Source: Pilatotrama ljubarskyi
Lineage: Eukaryota; Basidiomycota; Agaricomycetes; Polyporales; Polyporaceae
Assembly: GCA_022385805.1 (NCBI GenBank)
Contig: MU277680.1
Coordinates: 70,693-134,692, forward strand
Direction of reading: 5' to 3'
Length of the DNA stretch: 64,000 nucleotides
The notes under the pieces are model-generated. The model did no database searches. It was not told the origin of the DNA and saw only the letters and a program-made list of their open reading frames with translations. A program made the position numbers and the translations under genes. Shown one piece after another: positions 11,808-22,850 of the stretch (position 1 is the first letter of the stretch; the number at the start of each line of letters is the position of its first letter).

Positions 11808-13907
11808 TTGGGTTGCCCAGTCGACGATTCCTCGAGCCTCCCTGAGCCTTCGGACGCATCTTCGAGCTCAAGCCTTCGCTCTCCAGCCTTCATCGCCATG
11901 TCGAGCACCCAGTCGACGTCGCAAGAAGCTTCGCCACTCCCCTCGCTTCCCCTCCCCGATAGTGCGGCAGCCCCATCATTCAACCCTGCAGTCCCTCGGT
12001 CGATAGGACGGTTCTTCGAGGACCTCGAGTACATCTTCAGTCGAGCCAAGGTCTGCGACGATGCGACGCGCAAGCGAGCAGCCTGTCGGTATGTCCCTCT
12101 CGAAGTCGAAGAGCTTTGGAGTACATTGCCGGAAGCCTCCCCACAGTCCCCAGCCTCGTTCATCGAGTTTCGAGATGCCGTCTTCGCGCTCTACCCTGAG
12201 TATAGCTGCGGTCGGATGTTCTCACTCTCAGACCTCGAGCAGTTGGTCGATGCACGGCGAAGTCGGCCGTTCACCTCACTCTTGGAGTACGGCGAGTTCT
12301 ATCGGACGTTCTTTGGAATGTCGAGCCACCTTCGAAGCACTGGCCACCTCGGAGAAGCAGAGCAGAGCCGACTCTTCCTGCGCGCCCTCGAGCCTGAGCT
12401 GCGGTCGAAGATTGACTTCCGCCGGCAGATCCTCTTCCCTTCGCTGCACCTGGACGCCTTCATCCCACTGTCGAAGCTTCATGACATGGTCGTCTTCATT
12501 CTGCCCAGCCTTCTCCCTCGCTTGTCCTCTTCGCGGTCGCCCTCCCAGCGAGTCGAAGCCTCTGGTCGCATTTCGTCATCCTTCGAAGAGTCGTCCCCAG
12601 CTGGCCGTATGCCTTCGTCTGCTGTCGCAGCCATCTCCGAGTCGTCGTCCAACGCTCCTTGCACATCCTCTATGGTCAATCCGTGCCTTCGAAGAAGCCA
12701 CCAGCAGTCGGCAAGTCCTCGTCGAGCAGTCGAGTCCTTCGCACTTGAGTCGAAGACCTTCAGCCGGTCGCCTCCTTCTGCATTGGTCGGAGTTGTAGCC
12801 CCTGAGTGTCACTACTGCGGTGCCTCGTCGTGCTTCATCCGTCGCTGTCCAGTCGTCGAGGTCGACATCACTGCAGGTCGCTGCAAGAGGAACCAGGACG
12901 GGCAGGTCGTGCTGCCGACAGGTCGCTTCGTGCCGAGAGCCCTTCCAGGTCAGACTATGCACGAGCGAGTCCTCGAGTGGCATCGTCGACAAGCCTTTGA
13001 GTCACGTGAAGAAGGTCGGCAGGCAGTCGAGCAGGTGCCTTTGACGTCGAAGGTTGAGCGGTCGAGTCGAGGATCGATGGTCGAGCAGCGGTCGCCTTCG
13101 GTACCCGAGGTTGAGTGGAAGCGAACCCTCCCACGGAGTCCAACAGTCGAGCGAAGCCGCATCCCGGTCGAAGCAACACGGTCGACTTCGAAGCACCTCG
13201 AGCACCCCCTAGACGGCAGGCAGGCCCCTTCGAAGGTCGCATCTCAGTCGGTTGAACGGTCAGAACATGTGTCAGGACACCTGCAAGCCCACAGGAGCGC
13301 TTCAAACGACGTCCAGGAGCAAGTCGCTGAGCTTGAGAGGCAGATAGCAAGTCTTCGAGCCAAAGTCCCCGCGTCACTTCGCGAGCCATCCCAGTCGACT
13401 TCTGTGCGAGCCGAAGTCCCTCGAGCGGTCGTCTCAAGCTTGCAGCCGCCGTCGTCCCCTTCGCCACCCGTGTCGAGCACTGAAGCTGCTATTGGAAGGC
13501 AGAAGATCGGTCGAAGCCCGTGCGAAGACCCCGCAATCGTCGACAGAGTCTTCAAGTGTCTCATGCAGGCCCCACTCCCACTAACATTGGAAGACCTCGC
13601 CGTCCTCGCACCAGCACTCCTCAGGCAGCGCGTCGACACGATGAGTCGAGCAGAGACTGCAAGTCGAGCTCAGAGCCCCCAGGTCGACCCTGATCATGCG
13701 TACTCGGCCTTCTTCGCATCCCAGGACGACTTCGAGACCCCGTCAAGTCCTTCGAACCCCTCCCCTCCCTTCCTTAGTCGTGCCTGTAGCAAGCTGGACG
13801 CTTCGCAGCCAGTCGGCCTCCAAGAAGCATCTTCGCAGTCACACTCTGCCACTCTGCCGCCATACTCGCCACCGAACCCCTCGCCTTTGCAGCCGTACTT
13901 CAACTGA
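11808..13907 (+). CDS. Gag-like protein of LTR retrotransposon
   Basis: 699 codons, uninterrupted; translation may start at 11898 (GCCATGTCG, better context) instead of 11808. The N-terminal third contains a retrotransposon capsid-like helical region: SIGRFFEDLEYIFSRAK, RKRAACRYVPLEVEELW, FIEFRDAVFALYPEY, SRLFLRALEPELRSKI. This recalls the Gag_p/retrotrans_gag fold. A single Cys-rich motif CHYCGASSCFIRRC lies near residue 330 and resembles a degenerate zinc knuckle. The rest is Ser/Pro/Arg/Glu-rich and disordered. No catalytic domain of pol is present. The DNA is strikingly rich in TCGA, giving a codon pattern unlike neighbouring host genes. Confidence 0.85.
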   Translation: MGCPVDDSSSLPEPSDASSSSSLRSPAFIAMSSTQSTSQEASPLPSLPLPDSAAAPSFNPAVPRSIGRFFEDLEYIFSRAKVCDDATRKRAACRYVPLEVEELWSTLPEASPQSPASFIEFRDAVFALYPEYSCGRMFSLSDLEQLVDARRSRPFTSLLEYGEFYRTFFGMSSHLRSTGHLGEAEQSRLFLRALEPELRSKIDFRRQILFPSLHLDAFIPLSKLHDMVVFILPSLLPRLSSSRSPSQRVEASGRISSSFEESSPAGRMPSSAVAAISESSSNAPCTSSMVNPCLRRSHQQSASPRRAVESFALESKTFSRSPPSALVGVVAPECHYCGASSCFIRRCPVVEVDITAGRCKRNQDGQVVLPTGRFVPRALPGQTMHERVLEWHRRQAFESREEGRQAVEQVPLTSKVERSSRGSMVEQRSPSVPEVEWKRTLPRSPTVERSRIPVEATRSTSKHLEHPLDGRQAPSKVASQSVERSEHVSGHLQAHRSASNDVQEQVAELERQIASLRAKVPASLREPSQSTSVRAEVPRAVVSSLQPPSSPSPPVSSTEAAIGRQKIGRSPCEDPAIVDRVFKCLMQAPLPLTLEDLAVLAPALLRQRVDTMSRAETASRAQSPQVDPDHAYSAFFASQDDFETPSSPSNPSPPFLSRACSKLDASQPVGLQEASSQSHSATLPPYSPPNPSPLQPYFN

Positions 13908-14190
13908 AGTCATGTTCTCGGTCGACTCGACGCTCTGCAGCACAGTAGCCTTGCCACTGCCACCTTCGAAATCTTCGCCTGCAGTTGGTCGACAGAGTTC
14001 GGAGGAGCCTGCGGTCAGTCAGCGGCCAGGAGAAGATCTTCGTGTGTGGTCGACGAGCTCAGTCGTGCCCCGAAGCCTTCGGTCGACTTCCCTCTCGCGT
14101 CGAAGACGTTCCCATGCCTTCGGAATCCTTCCCGCTCAAGTCAGGTCACCCGCGGTTCCAGTCGCTGGACCGTGGACGGTCCAGATTTCA

Positions 14191-14202
14191 GCTGGGGGGA
14201 GA
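14191..14202 (+). other. Polypurine tract before 3' LTR
   Basis: GGGGGGA followed by GA directly precedes the 3' LTR, the expected position for plus-strand priming. Confidence 0.6.
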
Positions 14203-14964
14203 TGATGAACACGGTTTCTTTTCGAGCGCGAAGCATGCGCGTCGGCTTCGAAGGAGTACGATTGCATCGCGAAGTAGGTAGGGTTAGGTTTCGGACGGAT
14301 TTGGTAGCTTCGAGCGCTCGTAGATAGTTTCGTCATTGTTCGCGCGGATCACACATGTTTCGCTTAGTAGAGTACTTATTGTTCCCCTCCAGTACTTTCT
14401 ACAAAGGGAGAACAGCGAATGGACTGATCCTGCGACCACCACCTGCGTCTCTGCGTCTGCATCTGCGTTCCCTGCGACTCCCTGCGTCTTCCTGTGTTCT
14501 CTCTGCATTCTCCTGCGAATACTGCGTCTTCAAGCCTTCTGCACAGTCCTCGTCGAAGCTTCCCCAGTCAGTCGAACTCGCGTCGAAGCCATAGGAGCCG
14601 GTCGTAGGCTTCAAGAGACTCATAGCGGTCGCATTCCACTCGTTTAGAGTCGTTCTATAGTACGCCCTCGCCTTCTATTCATTTTCTTTCAGAGTACTTC
14701 GTCGCTCCTTCGGACGGACTAGCTTTCTGTCGGTAGCCTTCGGACTCGCATTCGAACTATCTGCGAAGTAGTCTAGCTCCCTTCAAGGACTTCTATACAC
14801 CCTTCACACACTCCCTCTCCCCTTCTATCCCCTTTCTGAGCACTGTCTAGGACACACCGGGACTCCTCGCACCTTTCAGAGCTAGCGTTCGGAGGTAGTA
14901 GTTGTTTCATTCTATATCAGTAGGTAGTACCTCTACTGCGACTATCCCCCTACGCTGCGCATCA
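14203..14964 (+). repeat. 3' LTR
   Basis: 762 bp copy of the 5' LTR at a constant offset of 3412 bp, with no insertion or deletion between them. Confidence 0.95.
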
Positions 14965-15908
14965 CCGACATAGTACCGCCCTTTTCCCAATGGATATGCT
15001 GTTCGTGCTACTTCGGAAGCCCCCATGTGTCACACGCAGGTAGCTCACTTGCCAACCATCGTCAGCGATATGGGTGATCACTGCACATGGGATTAAATGC
15101 ATGCACCCACTGGCAGGAGTAGTGTCGCCAAAGGGAGCGATGATCTTACGTTGGCACCTCTTGTACACGTTCTCGAGGCCCCTCTCCTTCGGGCGGTGCA
15201 CGACCTAGCTCTCTTAGCTTTCTGATGATGATAACCCAAGGCAAGCACAGTGCAGAGGTGGGCATGGCGAAGCGACGACCGCCCCTCGTGCTCAAAGGCG
15301 CGATGGCTGCGGCGGCAGGCTGTGGAAGAAGGCGTCCGGACGGCGTCAACAACGTCGAGCGGCCTCGGAGTGTCCTGTATACATACTCTCTCCACGTATT
15401 GTTGATCCCGGCGCGTTGTCTAGTGAATGGGTTCACTTGCCACTTCCATCGCGGGAGACCGGATAAAAGGATGTTGGAGAAAGGGAGGGCGAGGAAGACG
15501 TGAGAGCTAGGGGAATGATACCACTCACTCACTGGTCCCGTATTCACTCTCGTATACTCAAAAGCTCCGACCGCAATCCGGAGAGCACACATCCGAACCG
15601 TGTCTGCCGCGTCGTGCAGAGCACGGTTCAAGGGGCTCCCTATGTGGGAAGGACTGAAGCTTGGAGTCAAACGCATAAACCTTGGAATCTTTACACACAG
15701 CGGAGGAGAAAGTGCGTTTTGGTTGCTCGACATAGCATATGGGGGCAGTAGCGCGTGCGGCGAGCGTGCGTACGTACGTGTGGGTGCATGGCAAGGCATA
15801 ATACAGCGGATGGCAGACAGCCCCAGGGCTGATCCCTCCCTTCCCTCCGTCCCAGACGCCACCTCGTCTAGGATGAAGTATCGACACAATGCGGAAGAAA
15901 ATGGTCGT
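14965..15908. other. Intergenic, no gene seen
   Basis: Region between the LTR element and the 3' end of RPL31. Overlapping ORFs on the minus strand show no family features. Confidence 0.55.
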
Positions 15909-16620
15909 CTACTCGGCGTCGACGACGACCGTCTCGAGGCCCTGTTCGTCATGCATGCAAGTTGTTTATCGGACGTCATAGCAGATGCGAGGGGCAGAGT
16001 GACGCACCTTGAAGGACTCTACGGGGACGTACGATGCGTACGTGTAGAGCTTCTCCTTCGCGTTCTCCTCGTCATTGCGCTTGCCTGTTCATCGCCACAG
16101 AGCGCCGTGAGTTCGTCGCACACAACCTCCTTACGCCCATGGCGGTCAAAACTCGGGAAAAGTGTACGTACGCTCAAGCTTCACGCGTATCCGGTGGGGG
16201 ACGGACTTGATGCCCTGCGCCCAGAGTGCCTGGTTGAGCTTGGGGTCGATGCGGACGTCCGAGGTGCCCATCGCCTTCTGCGCAAAGTCGACGACGGACT
16301 TGACGGCCCAGGGGGCACGCTTCTTGAAGGAGCGGCCGTGGACACGCTTGTGGAGGTGGATGGTGTATTCGCGCGTCACGACATCTTGGAGGGCCGAGCG
16401 CGTCTTGCCGGTCTACGAGTGCACAGGAGGGAGGGAGCAGCATCCGAGGGCAGGGCAGCAGAGACATAGATTTCCAAGAAGCGCGCAGAGCATGAGGGTT
16501 ATGTCCTGCAACGGTAGGTCAATGTGCGCACCTTTTTGGTGGTCTTAGCGGAGGGGGCCTGGAACGACGAAGTTAGAACCAAGGACAGCGAGCAGACCAA
16601 GCGAGACGACGACGCACCAT
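15909..16620 (-). CDS. RPL31: 60S ribosomal protein L31 (eL31)
   Basis: Five exons: 16620..16618 (the ATG alone), 16558..16532, 16412..16172, 16084..16008, 15941..15909; 126 residues. The core [28 protein letters not shown] and [20 protein letters not shown] is diagnostic of eL31, and the C-terminus [10 protein letters not shown] is typical. The first intron starts immediately after the start codon (ATG|GTGCGT), and the second exon codes only nine residues (APSAKTTKK). Without these two joins the protein would lack its conserved N-terminus. Introns crowded at the 5' end are usual for fungal ribosomal protein genes. Confidence 0.95.
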
Positions 16621-17384
16621 GTCTTGAGGATGTCGGAGTCGGTGAGCTTGGGCTATCGGGAACCGCACACAACTGTCGAGCAGCGACTCGGGCACTTTGG
16701 TGTTGTTTGCGTGCGGTGGCGGAGAGATTAAGGTTCAGTGGCTTGCCCGGTGCTTGCTAGTTCTTCGGCGAAGGGGGTCCGGAAGAGGCAAGAGACCGGC
16801 CGGGAGCCGGAGACGGGCGCTCGGAGGGAGTTGTGGGCGCGTGGGGAAGCGGGAACGGCCGGGCAGATGGGATCGCTTGGAAGCCGGGTTGCCGGTGCCT
16901 GGGGCGAAAAAGGAAGGCGTTGTTTGCGTCCGCGAACCGTGTTTGTGCATCCGCCCACAATGGCCGTCCCTTTCACGCTCGCTTATGGCACTCTCCCCGA
17001 GCTCAGTCCGCCTTTGTTTCGTGCTGGGTGCTATTGTCCGACACAGCGTCCACACCAGCTGCCCCTGTTTACTCGACAGTCCGCGGTGTGCGCCCACAGG
17101 TGCGCAGAGAGATGGACAAGAGATCAGGGACGCGGCTAGGGCGAGAGAAGCAGCCGCGGGCGCGTCCCCTGCTTTGGGCAGTCCGTTTGTTGATCTCCCA
17201 CAATGGCCCATTCTCTGATCGTTTGGGAGAATCCTCTGCGTCCGAACACCAACGCCTATAAAGCCCTCCTTGTCCCGCCCTGTCCCCTCAGCTCTCTCAG
17301 AGTTTCCTGCCCCGCCCGCCCTCGTCGCGCAACCTCCTCCCCGCTCTACTTTCTTCGCCACCACCGCACCCGCACACTCTCACA
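16621..17384. promoter_or_regulatory. Divergent upstream region, RPL31 / CFEM gene, with a repeated 12-mer
   Basis: The 12-mer CCCACAATGGCC occurs twice, at 16954-16965 and 17198-17209. A TATAAA box lies at 17257-17262, about 125 bp before the CFEM start codon, and is followed by a strongly pyrimidine-rich leader. ACAATGG resembles an HMG-box (SOX-like) core; that link is inference. Confidence 0.5.
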
Positions 17385-17970
17385 ATGCGCTTCTCCACCG
17401 TCCTCGCCCTCGCTGCCGCCGTCTCCTCGGCCTCCGCGGCCGGCGTCCACCGCAGGCAAAGCTACCCTGGTGCGTCCCCTCTGTCACGTCGATCTGCACG
17501 TTAATGCTGACCTCTGCTGCGCGTGCATGACAGACTGCGCGACCCCGTGTCTCGCGAGCGCCGATTTCGGCAGCTGCGACCCCGTCGACGACAGCTGCCT
17601 CTGCAAGAGCCAGAGCTTCATCGACTCCGTCACCAAGTGCATCGTCGGCGCCTGCCAGGGCGACCAGCTCCAGGCGGCCGAGTCCGCCGCCCAGTCTGCA
17701 TGCGCTTCCGTCGTGAGTAACCCCTCGTAGCACCTCTGTCCGACACGCGACTGACGGACGGTCGTGATATAGGGTGTGACGCTCACCAGCAGCCTCCCCG
17801 CTGCGTCCTCTACCTCGCCCGCCGGCTCCTCCGGGTCTGGCAGCAGCACTCCTGCCGCGTCGAGCACCTCCGCTGCCGCGCCCTCCACCACGAGCAACGC
17901 TGCCTCCTCGCGCGGCGTGAACGCCCTTGCTGCGCTCGTCGCTGTCGGCGCTGCCGCTCTCGCCCTCTGA
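17385..17970 (+). CDS. CFEM-domain, GPI-anchored secreted protein
   Basis: Three exons: 17385..17469, 17534..17712, 17773..17970; 153 residues. Signal peptide MRFSTVLALAAAVSSASA, then the CFEM domain with the eight cysteines in the expected order (CATPC, FGSC, DSCLC, TKC, GAC, SAC), including the Asp before the CLC pair that can coordinate haem iron in this family. A Ser/Thr/Ala-rich linker follows, and a hydrophobic C-terminus (NALAALVAVGAAALAL) fits a GPI signal. CFEM proteins sit in the cell wall or plasma membrane and serve in haem uptake, adhesion or host interaction; which applies here cannot be told. Confidence 0.92.
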
Positions 17971-20900
17971 GCTTTGAGCGCCTTCATCCGCGTTCCTCTA
18001 CCCGGTGCCCTATAGACCAAAACCTCCACCACGCCCATCCACCCAGGTCTTTCATTACGCGCCCGGTGTTTTGTGGCGTCGGGCCCACCGTCCTTGGAGA
18101 GAACAGAACTTTCGGCTCGCGCTAAGTTTATATAGTTCGATATTCCCCCGTCGTCACATATCCGCGTTTTAGTCTTCGTTGCTGTCCCGGTTGGTCGTCG
18201 CCCGCGAGCGTGCGCGTGTATCTATTCTGGTCTGGTCTTTCTTGTAGCATCCCGGTGTTTCATTCGCAGTATTCCCCCTCACCACCACATATATACATAA
18301 TGCGCAATATACTTGCATGGCTCGATATCCCCCAACTCCTCTCCGCCTCGCTGGATTGGAGGGAATGACTTCCCCACGGAGTAGAGTATCACCATATGCT
18401 AGTCAACGGCCACGGGGCGTGGGTCGCCGCGACACAAATTTGGAACTCCACGTGCGATGCTGCGCGCGGGAAGGCATCCATACGACTTCCAAGTTTCTGA
18501 ACTTCGGTCGTTGACTGCGAACCCAAGTTCGCCCGGTCCGCTCCCGTCCCCTCGTCTCGAGGGGCCAAGCCGTCCCTGTTCTGGAGCAGGTCGACGTCCG
18601 ATTGGCTCCCCCTTGCCACCGAAGGCAGCTTCTCGGCCTATGCGCGTCCTCACCAAGCTCTGTTGGAGCGTTCCACTGGACTTGTAGAGACCGACTTCCG
18701 TTGCCTGGTCTGGGCGGGCGAGCGTCGTACGGGGTTGGGCGCGATCAAATGAAGTGCAAGTCGTAGTAGGCCTGTGATGCTCGCCCCAGCGGAACATCAA
18801 GGTGGTTAACTCTCCTAGATTGATCGTGGATAGAACCGCAGGGCCGGCGAGAGGACATGGCGGCGGCGGCGGCGGCGGCGGACTCGCGCGGCGCGCGAGT
18901 CCCAGCTGTCAGGACTTGTCGCCGGCCGGGTCTCCTCGACAGGGCGAACAGCAACGAGAGAAGTCGAAGGGCCAGGGAAGCTCAAGGCTGCCGGCACGGA
19001 AGACACAGAAGTCCAGCACTGCTCCGAGCTCGGCCGCGTGCCAGCGGTTCACGTTCAGTGCGCACCGAATGGTCCCCCGGGATAGCCTTTCGAACGCGTC
19101 CCCCAACAGTTCGTCCGCGGTCTGCGTGGGTAGACGTTAAACTCTACGTACTTAAGTACTAGTGTCCGCCTGGGAGCTTGCGCTCGCCGCGCGCGACCGC
19201 AGCTGGGGTTGACTTCCATAGATCGAAGGCGCGAAGTATGCCCGGGCCGCTCGGGGGATTCGAAGCGACTGCAAGCTTGGCGAAGGAGGGATTGAGCGGT
19301 GTTCTGGGGATGACTGGCATTGAGTGTACACTGCTCTGTCCCCACAGGAGACGTGTTAGCATCAGGTATCAAGCACGAAGCGGCCTGGGCGGGAGAATGC
19401 TGGGAACTGGGCAGATGGGCGCCCGCTGATATCAGCCTGCCAGAAGACGAAGGGTACCGGTGGAATGAAGGTGTGCCATGAGAGCCCGCACTGCCTTGGC
19501 GATTGTGGCTATTTTCCCTTCAAGTGTGCGCGCGCCGTAGAATGGAGGAGCGAATGCCATACGTAGTGTCTGCATGATGATGGATTGTCGGGGTTCTGTC
19601 GGAGATGGATTGGAGAATGGGACGTGCGCCACCTCTTGCGGGCTTGGCAGGGTGTGAGTGATACTTCCTCTGCCCGAGATGGCGTAGCGGATCTCTGATA
19701 CAGGCGCAGAGTATCAGTACAAGCATTGTGAGGTCGCTGTAGGGCACGTCTATGTCTCATCGCATGTCCGAGGATCAGCAGGCGGAGCAGTTCATGTCCA
19801 CGTGTACGTCGACGGGAAGGACCTCTTGGGTGCAACTGCTGTTTTGTTCTCGAGTCGATTGGGAGCGCTGGGACCTTTTTGCGCTGCCGCGCCCTCGACA
19901 GTGCAACGTTCGAGTGCGAATTTGAAGCAGCTTCGCAATTGATGATCTTCGACCGCTGTACAACCAGAGTGTATGCGGGAATCGGATCCCCTCCCGAAGG
20001 CGCAGCGTTTTCAATCTGTCCTACACCCAGTCGTCGTCAGCAAGGAAAGCGATGCTCTGCGAAGTGTTCGTACCTCGCGAACGAGAAGGTGGCATATAAT
20101 TGAGGGAACGGATGGGCGTTCGTGCCCTGAGGAATGCCGAGGGTGGTGCCCACCGATGCCAGGATGTGCGAGATATCACGCCCAAGGGAGGACAGCGAAG
20201 CTCGAGCTGGAGGTCGGTTACAGACGGAAAGGAGAGAGAAGCACCATAGAGTACGATACGAAGGGCGCGTCATTGACTCGAGAGCCGACATGTTGACCGG
20301 CCGCAAAGCTTCGTGTTCGTTGGCCCTGAAGAAGAGATGGTGAGCACTGCCCCGGACTTGGTCCAGTATTCTCAGCCTGAGCAGTCCGATGAGAGGGACA
20401 TCGGATGGCGCAGCGGCGTGAATGTCATTGGAACCGTGTCGTAGAGCGGAGTATGCATCGGGACCCAGCGCTCTGGCTGTGGACTTGAAACTTCAGCGAT
20501 TCTACAGACAGATCATTGTTGGGCAGGATCCCGGAGCAGGAGCTTGGAGCAATGCGAAGCAGTCCTTGCAAACTTGTTGTCACTTCCAAGTCCCGCAGAG
20601 CAGATGCCGCGGCCGGTCAAGGGCTCCGAATGCGTCTAGACCCCGTCGTACAAGTTGCGGACTCGACCGACGTGTTCCCTGTGGGCAAGCCTCTCGGTGG
20701 AATGCGTGGCATCAGCAAGCAAGCTCCAGTGGCAGTAGCGAGTGGTCGTGGCGCAGCAAGCGGCCGAGGTTGTCCTTCGTGGTTGCACCCGTGTATTGTA
20801 GAGACCCAGCGGCTTAAAAAACCAGGCTCTAGTCTGTAGCAAGGCAGAAGACGTCGACGGCGCGAGAGGAGCTCGGGCGGAAGTAGGCGCTGAACGCGAT

Positions 20901-21071
20901 CGCAGCCACCGACGCGTTCCTATGGGCGTCTAGCTCTGCATGCCCAGTGCGCGACTCGGATCGCCGGTGCAACCTCTCTTCGCCACCGTCCGCCACTGCG
21001 CCCTACGACAGACCTGACCGCAGATCGTTAACATCAGACTGTAGGATTATACTATTAGATCCCGTACCAAC
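17971..21071. other. 3.1-kb gene-poor region, with a CGG microsatellite
   Basis: No ORF here shows recognisable motifs or plausible exon chains on either strand. A (CGG)7-type repeat lies at 18859-18881. An expressed non-coding or a very divergent gene cannot be excluded. Confidence 0.5.
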
Positions 21072-22176
21072 ATGCCACCAAACCCGCCTCAAACGCCTCT
21101 TCGCCGCCTCTCCCAAGGCTCCCTCTTCCGCCTCTCCCGCTCCTCAGCGTACCCCAACGCGCCGCACGGTCTCGGCTTCCTCGAGCCCGCCCTCGCAGAG
21201 CTCATCGACGAGGCCGAGGCGCTCCAGACCAACGTCGAGGGCCTCAGGAGCCTCGGCGACGCGCTCGGCACCTTCAACGAGAGCTTCGCGAGCTGGCTCT
21301 ATGTCATGAACATGAACGCGCTCACGACGGACTGGCCGCAGGTGAGTGGCCGCGAGCACCTGCACGCGCGCGCATCCCGGACCTCGACGCTCAGTGGGGA
21401 TGGTTGGGCGGACGCTCATGGGCAGATCGCTCTGTAGGCACCCACGGAGGGGTCGTTCATCCTTGCTGCACGACGCGCCGGTATGTCGCCTTTGCCCGTC
21501 CGCCTACTTGATCGAACAGGCTAGTGAACGCCCGAACAGAGGAAGACGCACGCGCCGCGCTCGAAGCCATCCGCGCAGCACAAGCCGCCGCCCGCCGCCC
21601 GCCTACACCTCCAGAGCCCACCACCAGCCTTGAACGCTCCGAGCTCCCCACCGAGACCACCATCGGCCCCTCCTCCTCTTCAGCCCCCTCAGTCACAGCA
21701 AAATCCGGCACGAAGGCCGGCGCCGGCGCGGTGAAGAAGAAAGCGTCAGCAAAGCCGAAGATGACCGCGAAGGAGAAGCGGGAGCGCGGCCTCGAGATGG
21801 AGCGGCTCCTGTCGGCCCTGCCGCTCGAGTTCCGGGGGAACGACCCGAATCTGCGGAGGCATATGGAAACGGTCGTCGAGAAGTTCTTGGACCACCCGGA
21901 CGAGGCGTTCAGCAGTGCGTCTGTCCTTCGCCCCGTAGTCTAGTCGACGAGAGCGCGGTGCTAACGTGAGGTCGGTGGGCAGTCGTGGCGTTCGTCAAGC
22001 CGCCAGACTTGAACCAGGCGCGCGTGAACAAGTGTCTCATCGCGCTCGTGAACCGCAAGATCGTCCGGAAGGACAACAGCACGGTACGTCTCGTCTTCCG
22101 CCCTATGATCCGCTGTAGCATCTCACACTCGGGCTAGGGTTCTGTTTTGTATCACTGGAACGGCCTGCCACCTTGA
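21072..22176 (+). CDS. DAM1: DASH complex subunit Dam1
   Basis: Five exons: 21072..21341, 21438..21480, 21525..21914, 21983..22083, 22138..22176; 280 residues. The N-terminus holds the Dam1 domain: TPLRRLSQGSLFRLSRSS, PHGLGFLEPALAELIDEAEALQTNVEGL and FNESFASWLYVMNMNALTTDWPQAPTEGSF. Dam1 is the microtubule-binding subunit of the DASH ring that couples kinetochores to spindle microtubules. After a Ser/Pro-rich linker comes a second conserved-looking block (LPLEFRGNDPNLRRHMETVVEKFLD, DLNQARVNKCLIALVNRKIV, LYHWNGLPP) that resembles a small helical or winged-helix domain. It is absent from the yeast protein as I know it, but I believe it occurs in basidiomycete members. Confidence 0.88.
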
Positions 22177-22850
22177 GCGCGAGCGGTGCTACTACTGTAT
22201 GGTGTATCGTATGCTTCTGTATATACACCAGAGCTGGGTCAGCTGCGTAAACTTCCCCGCTACACAATACTGTGCTCAGCCTGCCCCTTCGGCACCAAGA
22301 GCGCGAGGCCGGCGAGGCCACGGCGTTGTAACTCATGGCGGGTGGACAAGCGAAGCATCGCCCAAGCCTCTCGGCCGGTCGTTCGATGTGATCGCGACGG
22401 CCCCCTCTGCATGGACACTCGCCGCGGTGCCCGCAAAGCGGCAGAGCGACCTATGGAAACGATACGCCCCGCTCGCTGCTGCACGTGCGGTGCGCTCGTC
22501 GCCGCTCGCCACTGACGACTCGTCGGCGAAGCGCCTGACCAGATGCACATTGCAGTACAGTATACAGGCCTGATATATCCTCACTGATAGCAGAAAAACG
22601 ACGCCTCGATCTTCGGACGCTTGATACCCGCCTTCCACCTTCCACCTTCTATGTTACTGTACGCTCAGCCCAACAGACAGAGACTCAATCCCGGGCGTAA
22701 TCGCACCGACCCACCGTCAATCCGGCTCGCAGCAGGAGCCGGTGTTCGGACGGAGCCGCTCGGCGTGACGGTGACGTTCCTGCTCGCCGCCCTGGACGCA
22801 CGCCGTTGGCACCTGCCAGGCTGCCAGGCCCAGTGGCACTTCACAATCGA
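22177..22850. other. Intergenic, no gene seen
   Basis: Only overlapping short ORFs; none with a recognisable domain. Confidence 0.5.

Larger units (their letters stand above)
10791..14964 (+). mobile_element. Complete non-autonomous LTR retrotransposon, Gag-only (TR-GAG-like)
   Basis: Two LTRs of 762 bp flank a 2650-bp interior. The LTRs begin TGATGAACAC and end GCATCA (TG...CA) and look identical throughout; ORFs derived from both copies are the same. CCGA lies directly before the left LTR and directly after the right LTR, a likely 4-bp target-site duplication. The interior carries one long Gag-like ORF and a purine run before the right LTR, but no protease, reverse transcriptase, RNase H or integrase. 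It must therefore depend on enzymes supplied by another element. LTR identity points to a recent insertion. Confidence 0.92.

Noticed and set aside
18857..19162. Ala-rich ORF starting with poly-Ala
   Set aside because: Produced by the CGG microsatellite; no further support.
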